Assembly: GCF_900188225.1 (NCBI RefSeq)
Contig: NZ_FZOC01000001.1
Span: 310,596 to 374,595 of the forward strand
Direction of reading: 5' to 3'
Source: Humidesulfovibrio mexicanus
Lineage (GTDB): Bacteria > Desulfobacterota > Desulfovibrionia > Desulfovibrionales > Desulfovibrionaceae
DNA length: 64,000 nucleotides
The position numbers were made by a program, and so were the translations under genes. Positions 9,089 through 17,455 of the stretch are shown here, one piece after another (within the stretch, counting starts at the first letter, position 1; each line of letters starts with the position of its first letter). The notes under the pieces are model-generated. The model was not told the origin of the DNA. It did no database searches and saw only the letters and a list, made by a program, of their open reading frames with translations.

Positions 9089-10192
9089 ATGGTCGTCGTA
9101 CAGGTCGTCAACGTCCGCTGGTTCAACGCAACCGCATGGTATGGTCTTTCCCTCGCCCGGCTGCTTCAAGAGGCCGGGCATACCGTGGTCGTGCTTACCC
9201 AGGGCGGCACGGAAAGCCACAAAAAGGCCCTGGAATGGGGCCTCGACGCCCGGCCCGCCGACCTCAACACGGCCAATCCCATGCGCCTGGCCGCAACCCT
9301 GTGGCGCCTGATTCTGCTGTTGCGCACGCTCAAGCCGCAGGTGGTGAACTGCCACCGGGGCGAAGGCTTCTTCCTTTGGGGGCTCTTGAAACCCTTCTTC
9401 GGCTTCCGGCTTGTGCGCACGCGCGGCGACCAGCGCCCCCCCAGGGCCAATGCCGTAAACCGCTTCCTGCACGCGAAGGTCTGCGATGCGGTGGTCGTCA
9501 CCAACTCGCGCATGGCCCGGCACTTTCTTTCGGTGATGCGCACCCCTGAGGACAAGGTTTGGCTGATCCACGGTGGAGTGGACACGGAGCGGTTCCGTTT
9601 CGATGCACCGGGTCGAGAGCGTGTGCGCGCCGAATTCGGCTTCGGCCCGAGGGAGACGGTCATCGCGCTGGTGGGCCGCTTCGACATGGTGAAAGGCCAA
9701 CGCGAGACCATTGAGGCCGTGTCCCGCCTGGTCCACGCCCAGGGGATGCGCCGCGTGCGGCTCATGCTGCTGGGCTTCAGCAGCGCCACAGGCGAAGACG
9801 AAGTACGCGGGTGGATACGGCAGTTCAAAATGGAGCGCTTCACCGTGGTCACAGGCAAGCGTGACGACATACCCGCATGTCTTTCCGCCGCGGATGTCGG
9901 CATCGTCTCCTCCCTGTGGTCGGAGACCATCGCCCGCGCAGCCTTGGAAATCATGGCCTGCGGCAGGCCGCTTTTTTCCTCCGATGTGGGGGTGATGCCC
10001 GACCTGTTGCCGCCGGAGGCCCTGTTCCCGGCTGGCGACGTGGACGCCATGACCCGTCTCCTTGCCAGCGCCATGGAAGACCCGGCGATGCTCCGCGAAA
10101 ACCTCCGGGCCTGCGGGCTCACCCTCTCGCAGCTCTCCGGGCGCGACTTCCTCCAGCGGACGCTCACCCTATACGAAGGCCTGGTGGACTAG
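9089..10192 (+). CDS. GT4-family glycosyltransferase
   Basis: A 367-aa GT-B fold transferase. The N-terminal domain has WFNATAWYGLSLARLLQEAG and HRGEGFFLWG. The C-terminal nucleotide-sugar domain has VGRFDMVKGQ, DIPACLSAADVGIVSS and the E-x7-E-like ALEIMACGRPLFSSDVG, the usual GT4 donor-binding features. It probably adds a sugar in lipopolysaccharide core or another surface glycan; the acceptor cannot be told. It follows moaE by 60 bp and converges on the transglycosylase gene. Confidence 0.85.
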   Translation: MVVVQVVNVRWFNATAWYGLSLARLLQEAGHTVVVLTQGGTESHKKALEWGLDARPADLNTANPMRLAATLWRLILLLRTLKPQVVNCHRGEGFFLWGLLKPFFGFRLVRTRGDQRPPRANAVNRFLHAKVCDAVVVTNSRMARHFLSVMRTPEDKVWLIHGGVDTERFRFDAPGRERVRAEFGFGPRETVIALVGRFDMVKGQRETIEAVSRLVHAQGMRRVRLMLLGFSSATGEDEVRGWIRQFKMERFTVVTGKRDDIPACLSAADVGIVSSLWSETIARAALEIMACGRPLFSSDVGVMPDLLPPEALFPAGDVDAMTRLLASAMEDPAMLRENLRACGLTLSQLSGRDFLQRTLTLYEGLVD

Positions 10193-10222
10193 CGCTCCAG
10201 GCCACCGCCGACCCCGCGGCCG

Positions 10223-11128
10223 CTACCACATGCCCAACGGCCCGGCTTCTCCCCGCAGGCGATCGGCGACGGCCATTATGGTGCGCGTGTAGGAATGGGA
10301 GTGGTTGTAGCGATAGATGACGACCAACTGCCTCTCGCGGGACAGGTTGGCCCGCCAGCCGTTGGCGGAAAGAAAGCGCGCGGTGCTCAAAATTGCGTCG
10401 CCAGGGTCGAAAAGGTCCACGCGGCCATCGCCGTCCAGATCCTCGCCATAGCGCACGGCGTTCGTGGGCATGAACTGGCACAGGCCTATTGCACCGTACA
10501 CCGAGCCAGGAATGCCAGCCGGGTCCACACCAGCGGCCTTGGCGTAGGCCAGCAGGGCCTTGAGCTCCTTGTAGGCCCAGGCGGCCTTTTGCGCCGTACG
10601 CCAGCGCAGCCACTCGGACATGTCGGGCGAGAGATCACGGCGCTCAATGTGCGGGGCCACCAGAGAGAAATCCACGGCCAGGGCCATGCTTGCCAGGGTG
10701 GACAGAGCGCTCTTGCCGCCCAGGTTGCTGCCAAGCTTCGTCTCCACCAGCAGCAGCGCCGTGAGAATTTCCTCTGGAACGCCGTACCGTTGCCGGGCTT
10801 CGCGCAGCGAAGCCTTGTGCGACTCCATGAAGGACCGCGCCTGCATGATAAGCAGCGGATTCAGATAGCGGACGTAAACCTCTGGAGGTTCGGTCTTTGC
10901 CTTCGCCTGGGAAAGCTTCACCTCCAGCAGGGCATTCATCTTCCGGGCCATGACGAGCGGGTCGAAGCGGACCTCGGGGCGGGCGAACAAGGCGTTCATG
11001 GCCGCAGGATCGAAGCCGTCACCGGTGAGCCTGCGGGTCAGCGGATCCCAGGTCGGCTGGGCGTATGCGCTCAGGGGGAAAAACGCCAGCACCAGAAGCA
11101 CAAGCGCGGCCCCGAAAGGCCGCGCCAT
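10223..11128 (-). CDS. MltB-type lytic murein transglycosylase
   Basis: A 301-aa periplasmic enzyme of family GH103 that cleaves peptidoglycan with formation of 1,6-anhydro ends. The Sec signal is FGAALVLLVLAFFPLSAYA. The catalytic Glu is in LLVETKLGSN. Further family motifs are YGAIGLCQFMPTNAVRYG and DLDGDGRVDLFDPGDAI, a calcium-loop-like stretch, then RYNHSHSYTR near the end. The ATG at 11128 gives a clean signal peptide; a GTG at 11158 is the alternative. It is the last gene of a leftward set with TolC and the small zinc-ribbon gene. Confidence 0.88.
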   Translation of the reverse strand: MARPFGAALVLLVLAFFPLSAYAQPTWDPLTRRLTGDGFDPAAMNALFARPEVRFDPLVMARKMNALLEVKLSQAKAKTEPPEVYVRYLNPLLIMQARSFMESHKASLREARQRYGVPEEILTALLLVETKLGSNLGGKSALSTLASMALAVDFSLVAPHIERRDLSPDMSEWLRWRTAQKAAWAYKELKALLAYAKAAGVDPAGIPGSVYGAIGLCQFMPTNAVRYGEDLDGDGRVDLFDPGDAILSTARFLSANGWRANLSRERQLVVIYRYNHSHSYTRTIMAVADRLRGEAGPLGMW

Positions 11129-11186
11129 GAGATTCCGCAGCCAAGCGGTCAGGGCCACAGGGCGGGGTTCGGCCTTGCAGGCATGG

Positions 11187-11408
11187 TCACAGCCTGTCCA
11201 TGGGCACAAAGCCCACCTCCTCCTCGAAATCGTCGTCCAACTGCGCCGCAAAAACCTGCAACCCGTAAGATGCGCCGCACACCGTGCAGCGCAGGGACAC
11301 TTCCCGTCAGGCCCGGTTGAGGACCACGCCCCCCCCGCAGGTCGGACACGCCAGCCCCGGCACGGCGCGGGGCTGCTGGCGCTTGCGAAAAGGGGACAGC
11401 AGGCTCAC
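11187..11408 (-). pseudogene. Small zinc-ribbon protein interrupted by an in-frame TGA
   Basis: A 74-codon frame from a GTG (AGGGA site 6 bp upstream, 10 bp past the TolC stop) to the TGA at 11187. It encodes CPTCGGG at codons 21-27 and CTVCGAS after the break, which together would make a four-Cys zinc ribbon, followed by an acidic tail DDDFEEE. Codon 34 (11307-11309) is TGA in frame. Either the gene is broken by a nonsense mutation or sequencing error, or TGA is read as selenocysteine. A 10-bp hairpin with loop GGT (11271-11293) starts 13 nt after the TGA. No family assignment is possible. Confidence 0.55.
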
Positions 11409-11417
11409 GCCATGTCC

Positions 11418-12821
11418 CTAGCGGATATCCAGAGGCGGATTCTTTTCGCCCATGGCCACATACAGGTTGGACAACGCGGTCTGGTAATCGGACAGCGCCT
11501 GGGACAGGGAGGCCTCGCTGCTGCTTACCTTTGCCTGGGCGTCAAGCACGTCGGTGTTGGTGCCCACCTGGGCCTGGTAGCGCGCAAGGGCCATACGGTA
11601 GCTCTCGCGCGCAGCCTCCACGGATTTGCGCGCCACGGTGATGCGGTCCGCGGCCTCGCGCTGGTTCAGCAGGTACTGTTTGACCTCGAACCCGGCGCCC
11701 AGCTTGGTGTTCTCCAGATCCGCGCGCATCTTGTTCACGTTCTCGCCGCCGCTCTTGTACTTGTTGTAGGTGCTGCCCCACTGGAAAAAGGTCCAGGAGG
11801 CGTTGGCGCCCACCGTCCAGTACTCCTTGGCGGAATTGGACAGATACTTGCTGTCGTTCAGGGAGGCGCTGTCGCCCTTCTTGTAATAGTTGTAGTCCGC
11901 GCTCACCTGCGGGTAGAAGGAACTGCCCGCGATGGTCTGCTCCTTCTCGGCGATGGCCACGCTCTTGACGCCGACCTGGATGTCCGGCCGGGCCTTGTAG
12001 GCGCGGTTCAGACACTCCGAGAGTTCGAGGCCGAAGGGAGTGTAGGTCAGCTCGCCCACATAGGTCACAGGCGCTTCCAGCGGCAGATTCAAAAGCGAGT
12101 TGAGCTTGGCGCGGGTGGTGTCCAGGGAGTTCTGCGCGGTGAGCAGATCCTGTTCGGCCTCGGCTTCGTCCACCTCGGCCTGCAGCACATCGAGCTTGGG
12201 CTTGAGCCCGACCTCGTAAAACGCGGTGGTGACCTTGAGCTGGGACTTGAGGCGCTCCACGGAGTCCTGCGCGCTCTTCACGTCCATCTTCGCCTTGAGG
12301 TGCGCAAGATAGTTGGTCTGGATGGCGCCGATGAGCGAGAGCTCGGCCTGGGTCATCTTGGCCTGGTTCTGTTCCTTGGCGAGCTTGGCCTTCTGGTAGC
12401 TGGACAGGAGCTGGAACCCGGTAAACACGGGCTGGTGCAGATTCAACTGGCCCGTCCAGACGGTCTGGTCCGCGCTGTTGACGCCGCCGGACTTGGGCTG
12501 GCGATCGTAGTTCAGCACACCGTAGTTGGCCGTGGCCGTGGGAAGAAAGTCGGCCAGCGCCGAGTTCTGGTCGTATTCGCTGCCCAAAAGCTGCGCACGG
12601 GCGGACACGATGGTGGGGTTGTTCGCCAGCCCGAACTCGACGGCCTGCTTCAAATCAAGGGCGGACGGAAGTCCCTGCGGCGGCTGGACCGCTCCGGCCG
12701 TGGCCGGGGGGGTGACGGGCGCGGGAGCGGCGGGGGCCGCATCCTGAGCCAGGGCTGGCGCGGCCAGGCACAGGGTCAGCGCAAGCGCGGCGAGGGTGCG
12801 GAACGGCGTTTTGCGAATCAT
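11418..12821 (-). CDS. TolC-family outer-membrane efflux protein
   Basis: A 467-aa outer-membrane factor with a Sec signal (LAALALTLCLAAPALA) and an Ala/Pro-rich linker to about residue 50. Two long helical-hairpin repeats follow, rich in Ala, Gln, Lys and Glu, as in TolC trimers forming a trans-periplasmic tunnel for type I secretion or RND efflux. The tail ends at PPLDIR. AAGGA precedes the ATG at 12821. No ABC/HlyD or RND partner lies next to it. The zinc-ribbon and transglycosylase genes follow on the same strand. Confidence 0.9.
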   Translation of the reverse strand: MIRKTPFRTLAALALTLCLAAPALAQDAAPAAPAPVTPPATAGAVQPPQGLPSALDLKQAVEFGLANNPTIVSARAQLLGSEYDQNSALADFLPTATANYGVLNYDRQPKSGGVNSADQTVWTGQLNLHQPVFTGFQLLSSYQKAKLAKEQNQAKMTQAELSLIGAIQTNYLAHLKAKMDVKSAQDSVERLKSQLKVTTAFYEVGLKPKLDVLQAEVDEAEAEQDLLTAQNSLDTTRAKLNSLLNLPLEAPVTYVGELTYTPFGLELSECLNRAYKARPDIQVGVKSVAIAEKEQTIAGSSFYPQVSADYNYYKKGDSASLNDSKYLSNSAKEYWTVGANASWTFFQWGSTYNKYKSGGENVNKMRADLENTKLGAGFEVKQYLLNQREAADRITVARKSVEAARESYRMALARYQAQVGTNTDVLDAQAKVSSSEASLSQALSDYQTALSNLYVAMGEKNPPLDIR

Positions 12822-12964
12822 GAGGTGTCCTTCTTGCTGCTCGGTTAGGGTAGCGGAGGAAGCCAGCCATTGTATCGGCAGCGTTTAAACACGTGTTTAT
12901 ACTCAACGCGCGCGCGGGACGCAAGGATCAAAAATGCTCAAATCAGCTGTGCGAATAGCGCACT

Positions 12965-13789
12965 TCATCCCGTGGCGCAGTCTGCCGGGTCGCCCTGCAG
13001 CTTCTCGATGGTGTGCGCAAGGGCGGGCAGCACAGCTCCCAGGCACTCGCGCACGGCCTTTGGGCTGCCAGGAAGATTCACTATGACCGCCCCGCCAAGG
13101 GTTCCGCACACTGCGCGCGACACCGCCCCGCGCGGGGTCTTGGCCAGGCTGACGGCGGTCATGGCGCGCTCGAAACCGGGCAGGCGCTTCTCTATGACGC
13201 GCAAGGTGGCCTCAGGGGTTACATCACGCGGGGCCACGCCCGTGCCGCCCGTGGTGCAGATCATGTCGAAGCCGTCCACCAGGGCCAGATGCGTCATAAG
13301 CGCCACGATGTCGCGCTCCTCGTCCGGCAGCACGAAGCCGCGCGCCAGGCACAGCTCCATCTCCGCACGCGCCAGCTCCTCGATGAGCGGGCCGGAGGCG
13401 TCGGCGCGCAGGCCCGCCGCGCCCTTGTCGCTCAGGGTGATCCAGGCCAGGGCAAAGCCCGCGCGGGACAGAGACAGGGTGCGGGTCTCGTCGGCCCCCG
13501 CAGGCGCGGGCAGCAAGGTCTCGGCCAGCCAGCAGGGCCTGCTTACGCCGCCCTCCAGCCCCGGCCACCAAACACGGCCCAGAACGCGGTGTTCCTCGCG
13601 CTCGCCGCGCAGCAGGTGCCCGGCCTTGAGGTCCGGCAGAGCCTCGGCCACGGCCAGCGGAATGCCCGTCGGCAACGGCGCGGGAGCGGCCCCGGCGAAG
13701 AGCAGGAAGCGCTCCCCGGCACATTGCCCGGTGCCCCCATCGCCATGGCGGAAGAAACGGATGTCCAAAGCGGCGGCGGATGCGTTCAC
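12965..13789 (-). CDS. MogA/MoaB-family molybdopterin adenylyltransferase with N-terminal extension
   Basis: A 274-aa protein. Its C-terminal half (about 110-270) is a MogA/MoaB domain: ITLSDKGA, SGPLIEE, the MPT-binding TTGGTGVAPRDVTPEAT, then NLPGSPKAVRECL. MogA adenylates molybdopterin before metal insertion. The first 105 residues have no motif I recognise beyond a possible small beta-barrel; a MOSC-like role is possible but unproved. The start is a GTG at 13789 with GGAGG. It follows the DUF1614 gene by 15 bp, so the pair is an operon. Confidence 0.85.
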   Translation of the reverse strand: MNASAAALDIRFFRHGDGGTGQCAGERFLLFAGAAPAPLPTGIPLAVAEALPDLKAGHLLRGEREEHRVLGRVWWPGLEGGVSRPCWLAETLLPAPAGADETRTLSLSRAGFALAWITLSDKGAAGLRADASGPLIEELARAEMELCLARGFVLPDEERDIVALMTHLALVDGFDMICTTGGTGVAPRDVTPEATLRVIEKRLPGFERAMTAVSLAKTPRGAVSRAVCGTLGGAVIVNLPGSPKAVRECLGAVLPALAHTIEKLQGDPADCATG

Positions 13790-13804
13790 GGGAGTCCTCC
13801 TAGG

Positions 13805-14584
13805 TCAGGCGAGCAGGACGGCGATGATGCCGGCCAGAAAGATGCCGTCAAAGGTGCCCGCACCGCCGATGGACAAAAGCGGCGCATCGAGCACGGCCAG
13901 GGTTCGGCGATTCAGCAGGTGCGCCAAGTCCGCGCCGATGAGCGTGCCCAGCGCGCCCGCCATGTAGGCCGCGCGCGGGGCAAGCGACTCGTGCCCCGGC
14001 ACAAGGCTGGCGTCCGGGGCGAGCAGAATGGCGGTAAGCGCCGCCACTGCCGGTGGCAGCAGCACCGGCACCCCGATGCCGATGCCCGGCATGGGCCGCG
14101 CCAGCAGGTAGCACGCCAGGGCCGAAATGAGCACGCACAGGGCCAGCCAGGCGCCCAGCACGCCCGCAATCTGCATGTGCCACACAAACCAGGCCGAGAG
14201 CAGGCAGGGCACCACGCAGCCGCCCACGTTCACGGCCACGGTCTGCTCGGAGAGCGTCAGCTCGTCGTCCTGCCCGAAGCCAAGCGGCCCACGGCCCAAA
14301 GGACCACGGCCGAAACGAAGGCGGCCCACCTGCCCGGAAAAGCCGAACAGGCGGCTTGCGGGCGCGGGCTGGCCGCGCACCAGGCGCGTGCTGCGGTAGA
14401 GGGGGATGTTGTACCTGCTGCCGATGATGGTGAGCAGGAACACGGCCAGCCCCTGCGCGCCGGTGAGGCCCAGCTTGCCGAAGGCGGCCGCCACAAGGCT
14501 CACCGGGAGCACGACAAAGAGCCCCACAAGCAGCAGAACCACAAAAGCCAGAAGAAGGAACGGCGGCCCGGCCTGATAAAACAT
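13805..14584 (-). CDS. DUF1614 family membrane protein
   Basis: A 259-aa integral membrane protein with about seven hydrophobic segments. Features include SRYNIPLYRS, NVGGCVVP, MPGIGIGVPVLLPP, IGADLAHL and GGAGTFDGIFLAGI, matching my recollection of DUF1614. The biochemical role is unknown. The ATG at 14584 has GGGAG 6 bp upstream. It is upstream of and cotranscribed with the MogA-type gene, hinting at a link to molybdenum or oxyanion metabolism, which is only an inference. Confidence 0.75.
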   Translation of the reverse strand: MFYQAGPPFLLLAFVVLLLVGLFVVLPVSLVAAAFGKLGLTGAQGLAVFLLTIIGSRYNIPLYRSTRLVRGQPAPASRLFGFSGQVGRLRFGRGPLGRGPLGFGQDDELTLSEQTVAVNVGGCVVPCLLSAWFVWHMQIAGVLGAWLALCVLISALACYLLARPMPGIGIGVPVLLPPAVAALTAILLAPDASLVPGHESLAPRAAYMAGALGTLIGADLAHLLNRRTLAVLDAPLLSIGGAGTFDGIFLAGIIAVLLA

Positions 14585-14727
14585 AACGCTCCCGCGACGA
14601 GGTGGCGGCCGCCCGCCGCGCGGCTTGGTGTTGCCAGGCGGGGGCCAAAGGGGGTATCTCCCCGGCGAGACTAGCAACCATGGCCCGCGTTGTAAACCGC
14701 GCGCGGCCCAATCACGCGGAGCAGCAC

Positions 14728-15594
14728 ATGAAGGGCATCATCCTGGCCGGAGGCTCCGGCACCCGGCTCCATCCCCTTACGCGAGTCATCAGCAAGCAGC
14801 TGCTGCCCGTGTACGACAAGCCCATGATCTACTACCCGCTCTCCACGCTCATGCTTGCGGGCATCCGCGACATCCTGGTCATCTCCACCCCGTCCGACCT
14901 GCCCCGCTTCGCAGACATGCTGGGCGACGGCTCCAGCCTGGGACTCACCTTCAGCTACGTGGCCCAGCCAAGCCCGGACGGCCTGGCCCAGGCCTTCCTC
15001 CTCGGCGCGGACTTCATCGGCCGAGACACCGTGAGCCTGGTGCTGGGCGACAACATCTTCCACGCCCAGGGCCTCTCGCATGTTCTGCAGCGCTGCGCGA
15101 AACTCGAAAAAGGCGGCATCGTGTTCGCCTACCCGGTCAAGGATCCGGAGCGCTTCGGCGTGGTGGAGTTCGACGAGGAGCAGAAGGTGCTGTCCATCGA
15201 GGAGAAGCCGCGCGTGCCCAAGTCGCGCTACGCGGTGACCGGTCTTTACTTCTACGACAACGATGTGGTGGACATCGCCCGTTCGCTCACCCCCTCGGCC
15301 CGGGGCGAGCTGGAGATCACCGACGTGAACAACGCCTACCTGAAGCGCGGCGACCTCTCCGTCGAGCTGTGCGGCCGCGGCTGGGCCTGGCTGGACATGG
15401 GCACCCACGAGTCGCTTTTGCGCGCGGCCAACTTCGTGCGCATGGTGCAGGACAACCAAAGCCTGCGCATCGCCTGCGTGGAGGAGATAGCGTACCGCAT
15501 GGGCTACATCGACGCCGCGCAGTTGGAGACCCTCGCCGGTTCAATGCTCAAGAACGAATACGGCCAATACCTCATGGAAGTGCTGCGCGGGTAG
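14728..15594 (+). CDS. rmlA: Glucose-1-phosphate thymidylyltransferase
   Basis: A 288-aa nucleotidyltransferase making dTDP-glucose, the first step to dTDP-rhamnose. The nucleotide-binding loop is [11 protein letters not shown]; Mg-binding [28 protein letters not shown] and [10 protein letters not shown] are all RmlA signatures. The length matches the family. The ATG at 14728 follows GGAG. rmlB, C and D are not adjacent; a small membrane protein follows 32 bp downstream. Confidence 0.95.
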   Translation: MKGIILAGGSGTRLHPLTRVISKQLLPVYDKPMIYYPLSTLMLAGIRDILVISTPSDLPRFADMLGDGSSLGLTFSYVAQPSPDGLAQAFLLGADFIGRDTVSLVLGDNIFHAQGLSHVLQRCAKLEKGGIVFAYPVKDPERFGVVEFDEEQKVLSIEEKPRVPKSRYAVTGLYFYDNDVVDIARSLTPSARGELEITDVNNAYLKRGDLSVELCGRGWAWLDMGTHESLLRAANFVRMVQDNQSLRIACVEEIAYRMGYIDAAQLETLAGSMLKNEYGQYLMEVLRG

Positions 15595-15626
15595 CCGCTC
15601 AGAATTCGCCCCCCAAGGAAGGATGT

Positions 15627-16067
15627 ATGCAGGAGACCTACACGCCCGCCGCCTCGTTCGACGTGCGCATCATCAATCTGCGCAGCACGCTGCACGGCAT
15701 GACCGATGGCGACGTGGCGCGCCTGAACCGCCTGGTGCGGGGCCTGGGCGACGCGCAAGGGGAGGCGCCGCTGGCGAAGCTGCGCCAGGGGCTGAACCCG
15801 GCGGGCAAGACCGGGCGCGAGTTCGGCGGGCAGTGCGCCCAGGACCTGCTGGACCTGCTGGGCGAGCTTGAGACCGCGCACGGCCCGGCAAAATGCTTCG
15901 GCCTCTTCATGGACGAGCTGAACCGGCACAACGCCATGCGCAACGTGCCGGACACCCTCCAGAAGATTGAGCCCGAGCCCCTCTTCAACCCCAGCAAATG
16001 GATCGCCATCGCCATTCTCCTGGGGCTGGCGGTGTATTTCGTGCAGAAATACTTGAGCATGAAATAG
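15627..16067 (+). CDS. Small protein with a C-terminal membrane anchor
   Basis: A 146-aa protein of unknown function. The first 115 residues look soluble and helical. One C-terminal transmembrane helix (IAIAILLGLAVYFV, about 126-140) ends in YLSMK, so it is probably tail-anchored. A strong AAGGAAGG site precedes the ATG. It lies just after rmlA on the same strand and is probably cotranscribed. Confidence 0.75.
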   Translation: MQETYTPAASFDVRIINLRSTLHGMTDGDVARLNRLVRGLGDAQGEAPLAKLRQGLNPAGKTGREFGGQCAQDLLDLLGELETAHGPAKCFGLFMDELNRHNAMRNVPDTLQKIEPEPLFNPSKWIAIAILLGLAVYFVQKYLSMK

Positions 16068-16094
16068 GGGGGCTTACGCCCATGCAACCGTTCT

Positions 16095-16388
16095 CTACCG
16101 CCCCTCCCGGCACCGCACCAACTGCGCTTCGCAGTCGCGCAGGCAGTGCTTGAGGTACAGCATGTCCCCATTTTCGGCGTAGTCGTCCTTGCAGATGATG
16201 CGGCAGATGGCGAAGGCCTCCGCGCAGCAGTCGGGGTCGTCCGGGTCGCGGCCGGGGCGGCAATCGCCGCGGTAATTCTTGAGGGAAGGCGCATCGCTGC
16301 GCGGCCTGAGCGCGCCTTCGGCCGCGGCCGGGGTGGGATCGCACGCGGCCAGCGCGAGAACGGGAACAATCCACAGCCACACACGCAT
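16095..16388 (-). CDS. Cysteine-rich lipoprotein
   Basis: A 97-aa predicted lipoprotein. The signal ends in the lipobox LAAC with Cys16 as the lipidated residue. The mature part holds a further eight or nine Cys, including DCCAEAFAICRIICKD and CLRDCEAQLVRC, suggesting a disulfide-bonded or metal-binding periplasmic domain of two Cys-paired helices. No known family is recognised. It lies 29 bp after pdxA on the same strand. Confidence 0.75.
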   Translation of the reverse strand: MRVWLWIVPVLALAACDPTPAAAEGALRPRSDAPSLKNYRGDCRPGRDPDDPDCCAEAFAICRIICKDDYAENGDMLYLKHCLRDCEAQLVRCREGR

Positions 16389-16417
16389 ACGCCTCCCCCC
16401 TGCGAAATGTCAGTCCC

Positions 16418-17455
16418 CTACCCCGCCAGCCTGCGCGCCAAATCCAACGCGGCCTCGAAGCTGGTGGTTTTCGCCCTGCCCGTGCCCACCAGGTCGTAGC
16501 CGGTGCCGTGATCCGGGGATGTGCGGATGATGGGCAGGCCCAGGGTCACGTTCACCGCCTCGCCGAAGTGCAGAAGCTTCAAGGGGGCCAGCCCCTGGTC
16601 GTGATACATGGCCACCACGGCGGAGTAGCGCCCGCGCGCGGCGAAATGGAACAGCGTGTCCGCCGGAACCGGCCCCTCGACATTCAGCCCCGCCGCCCGC
16701 GCCTCGGCCACTGTCGGGCGCACCACGTCCTCGTCCTCGCGCCCGATGCGCCCGCTCTCCCCGGCGTGGGGATTGAGCCCGCACACGCCGATGGGGCCAA
16801 GCAAGCCCAGGCGCTCCGTGAACTCCGCCGTGTGTCGGATGGCCCGCAAAATGGCCTCCCGCGTCACAAGGCGCGGCACGTCGGCCAGCGGCGGGTGCGT
16901 GGTGACGAGGCTGACGCGCAGGGCCAGGGGGGGAGTCTGCCCCGGTTGCGCTGGTGGCGGCAACGGTCCGCACAGGTGCATGGTGACGTTCCGCGCGCCC
17001 ACGCCAAGCCCCTCGGCCAGGAACTCCGTGTGGCCGGGGAAGTCGAACCCGGCCTCCTGCAACATGGCCTTGTTCAGCGGGCAGGTGACCACCCCCTGCA
17101 CAACGCCGCGCCGCGCCAGGTCCACGGCAAGCCCCAGGCTTTTGCCCGCAGCCAGACCGCCCGCAGGCGTCGGGACTCCAGGCGGAAAGTCCAGCCCGGC
17201 CAGTCCCTCCGGCTCCACGAAGCAGATGCCCGGACCATGCCCGGCCAGCTCGGCGGCGAGGCCCGCACCTGCGCACAGCACATCGAAGAAGCGCGGACGC
17301 CCGGCCAATTCGCGCTCCAGCGCCGCCAGCGGGCCGATGAACAGCAGGGTTTCTCCGCGCCGCGCGCAGTCCGCCCCAGCCAGGGCCAGGCAGCGGACGA
17401 CAAGCTCCGGCCCAAGGCCGCAGGGGTCGCCCAGGGTGACGGCGAGGACGCTCAC
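16418..17455 (-). CDS. pdxA: 4-hydroxythreonine-4-phosphate dehydrogenase
   Basis: A 345-aa enzyme of pyridoxal phosphate synthesis that oxidises 4-phosphohydroxy-threonine with NAD. PdxA signatures are [18 protein letters not shown], the metal-binding His in [18 protein letters not shown], and MYHDQGLAP with [11 protein letters not shown]. The GTG start at 17455 overlaps the glgB stop by 4 bp (GTGA) and has a GGGGAGGGG site inside the glgB end. Longer in-frame starts fall in glgB. Coupling to glgB is unusual. Confidence 0.93.
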   Translation of the reverse strand: MSVLAVTLGDPCGLGPELVVRCLALAGADCARRGETLLFIGPLAALERELAGRPRFFDVLCAGAGLAAELAGHGPGICFVEPEGLAGLDFPPGVPTPAGGLAAGKSLGLAVDLARRGVVQGVVTCPLNKAMLQEAGFDFPGHTEFLAEGLGVGARNVTMHLCGPLPPPAQPGQTPPLALRVSLVTTHPPLADVPRLVTREAILRAIRHTAEFTERLGLLGPIGVCGLNPHAGESGRIGREDEDVVRPTVAEARAAGLNVEGPVPADTLFHFAARGRYSAVVAMYHDQGLAPLKLLHFGEAVNVTLGLPIIRTSPDHGTGYDLVGTGRAKTTSFEAALDLARRLAG

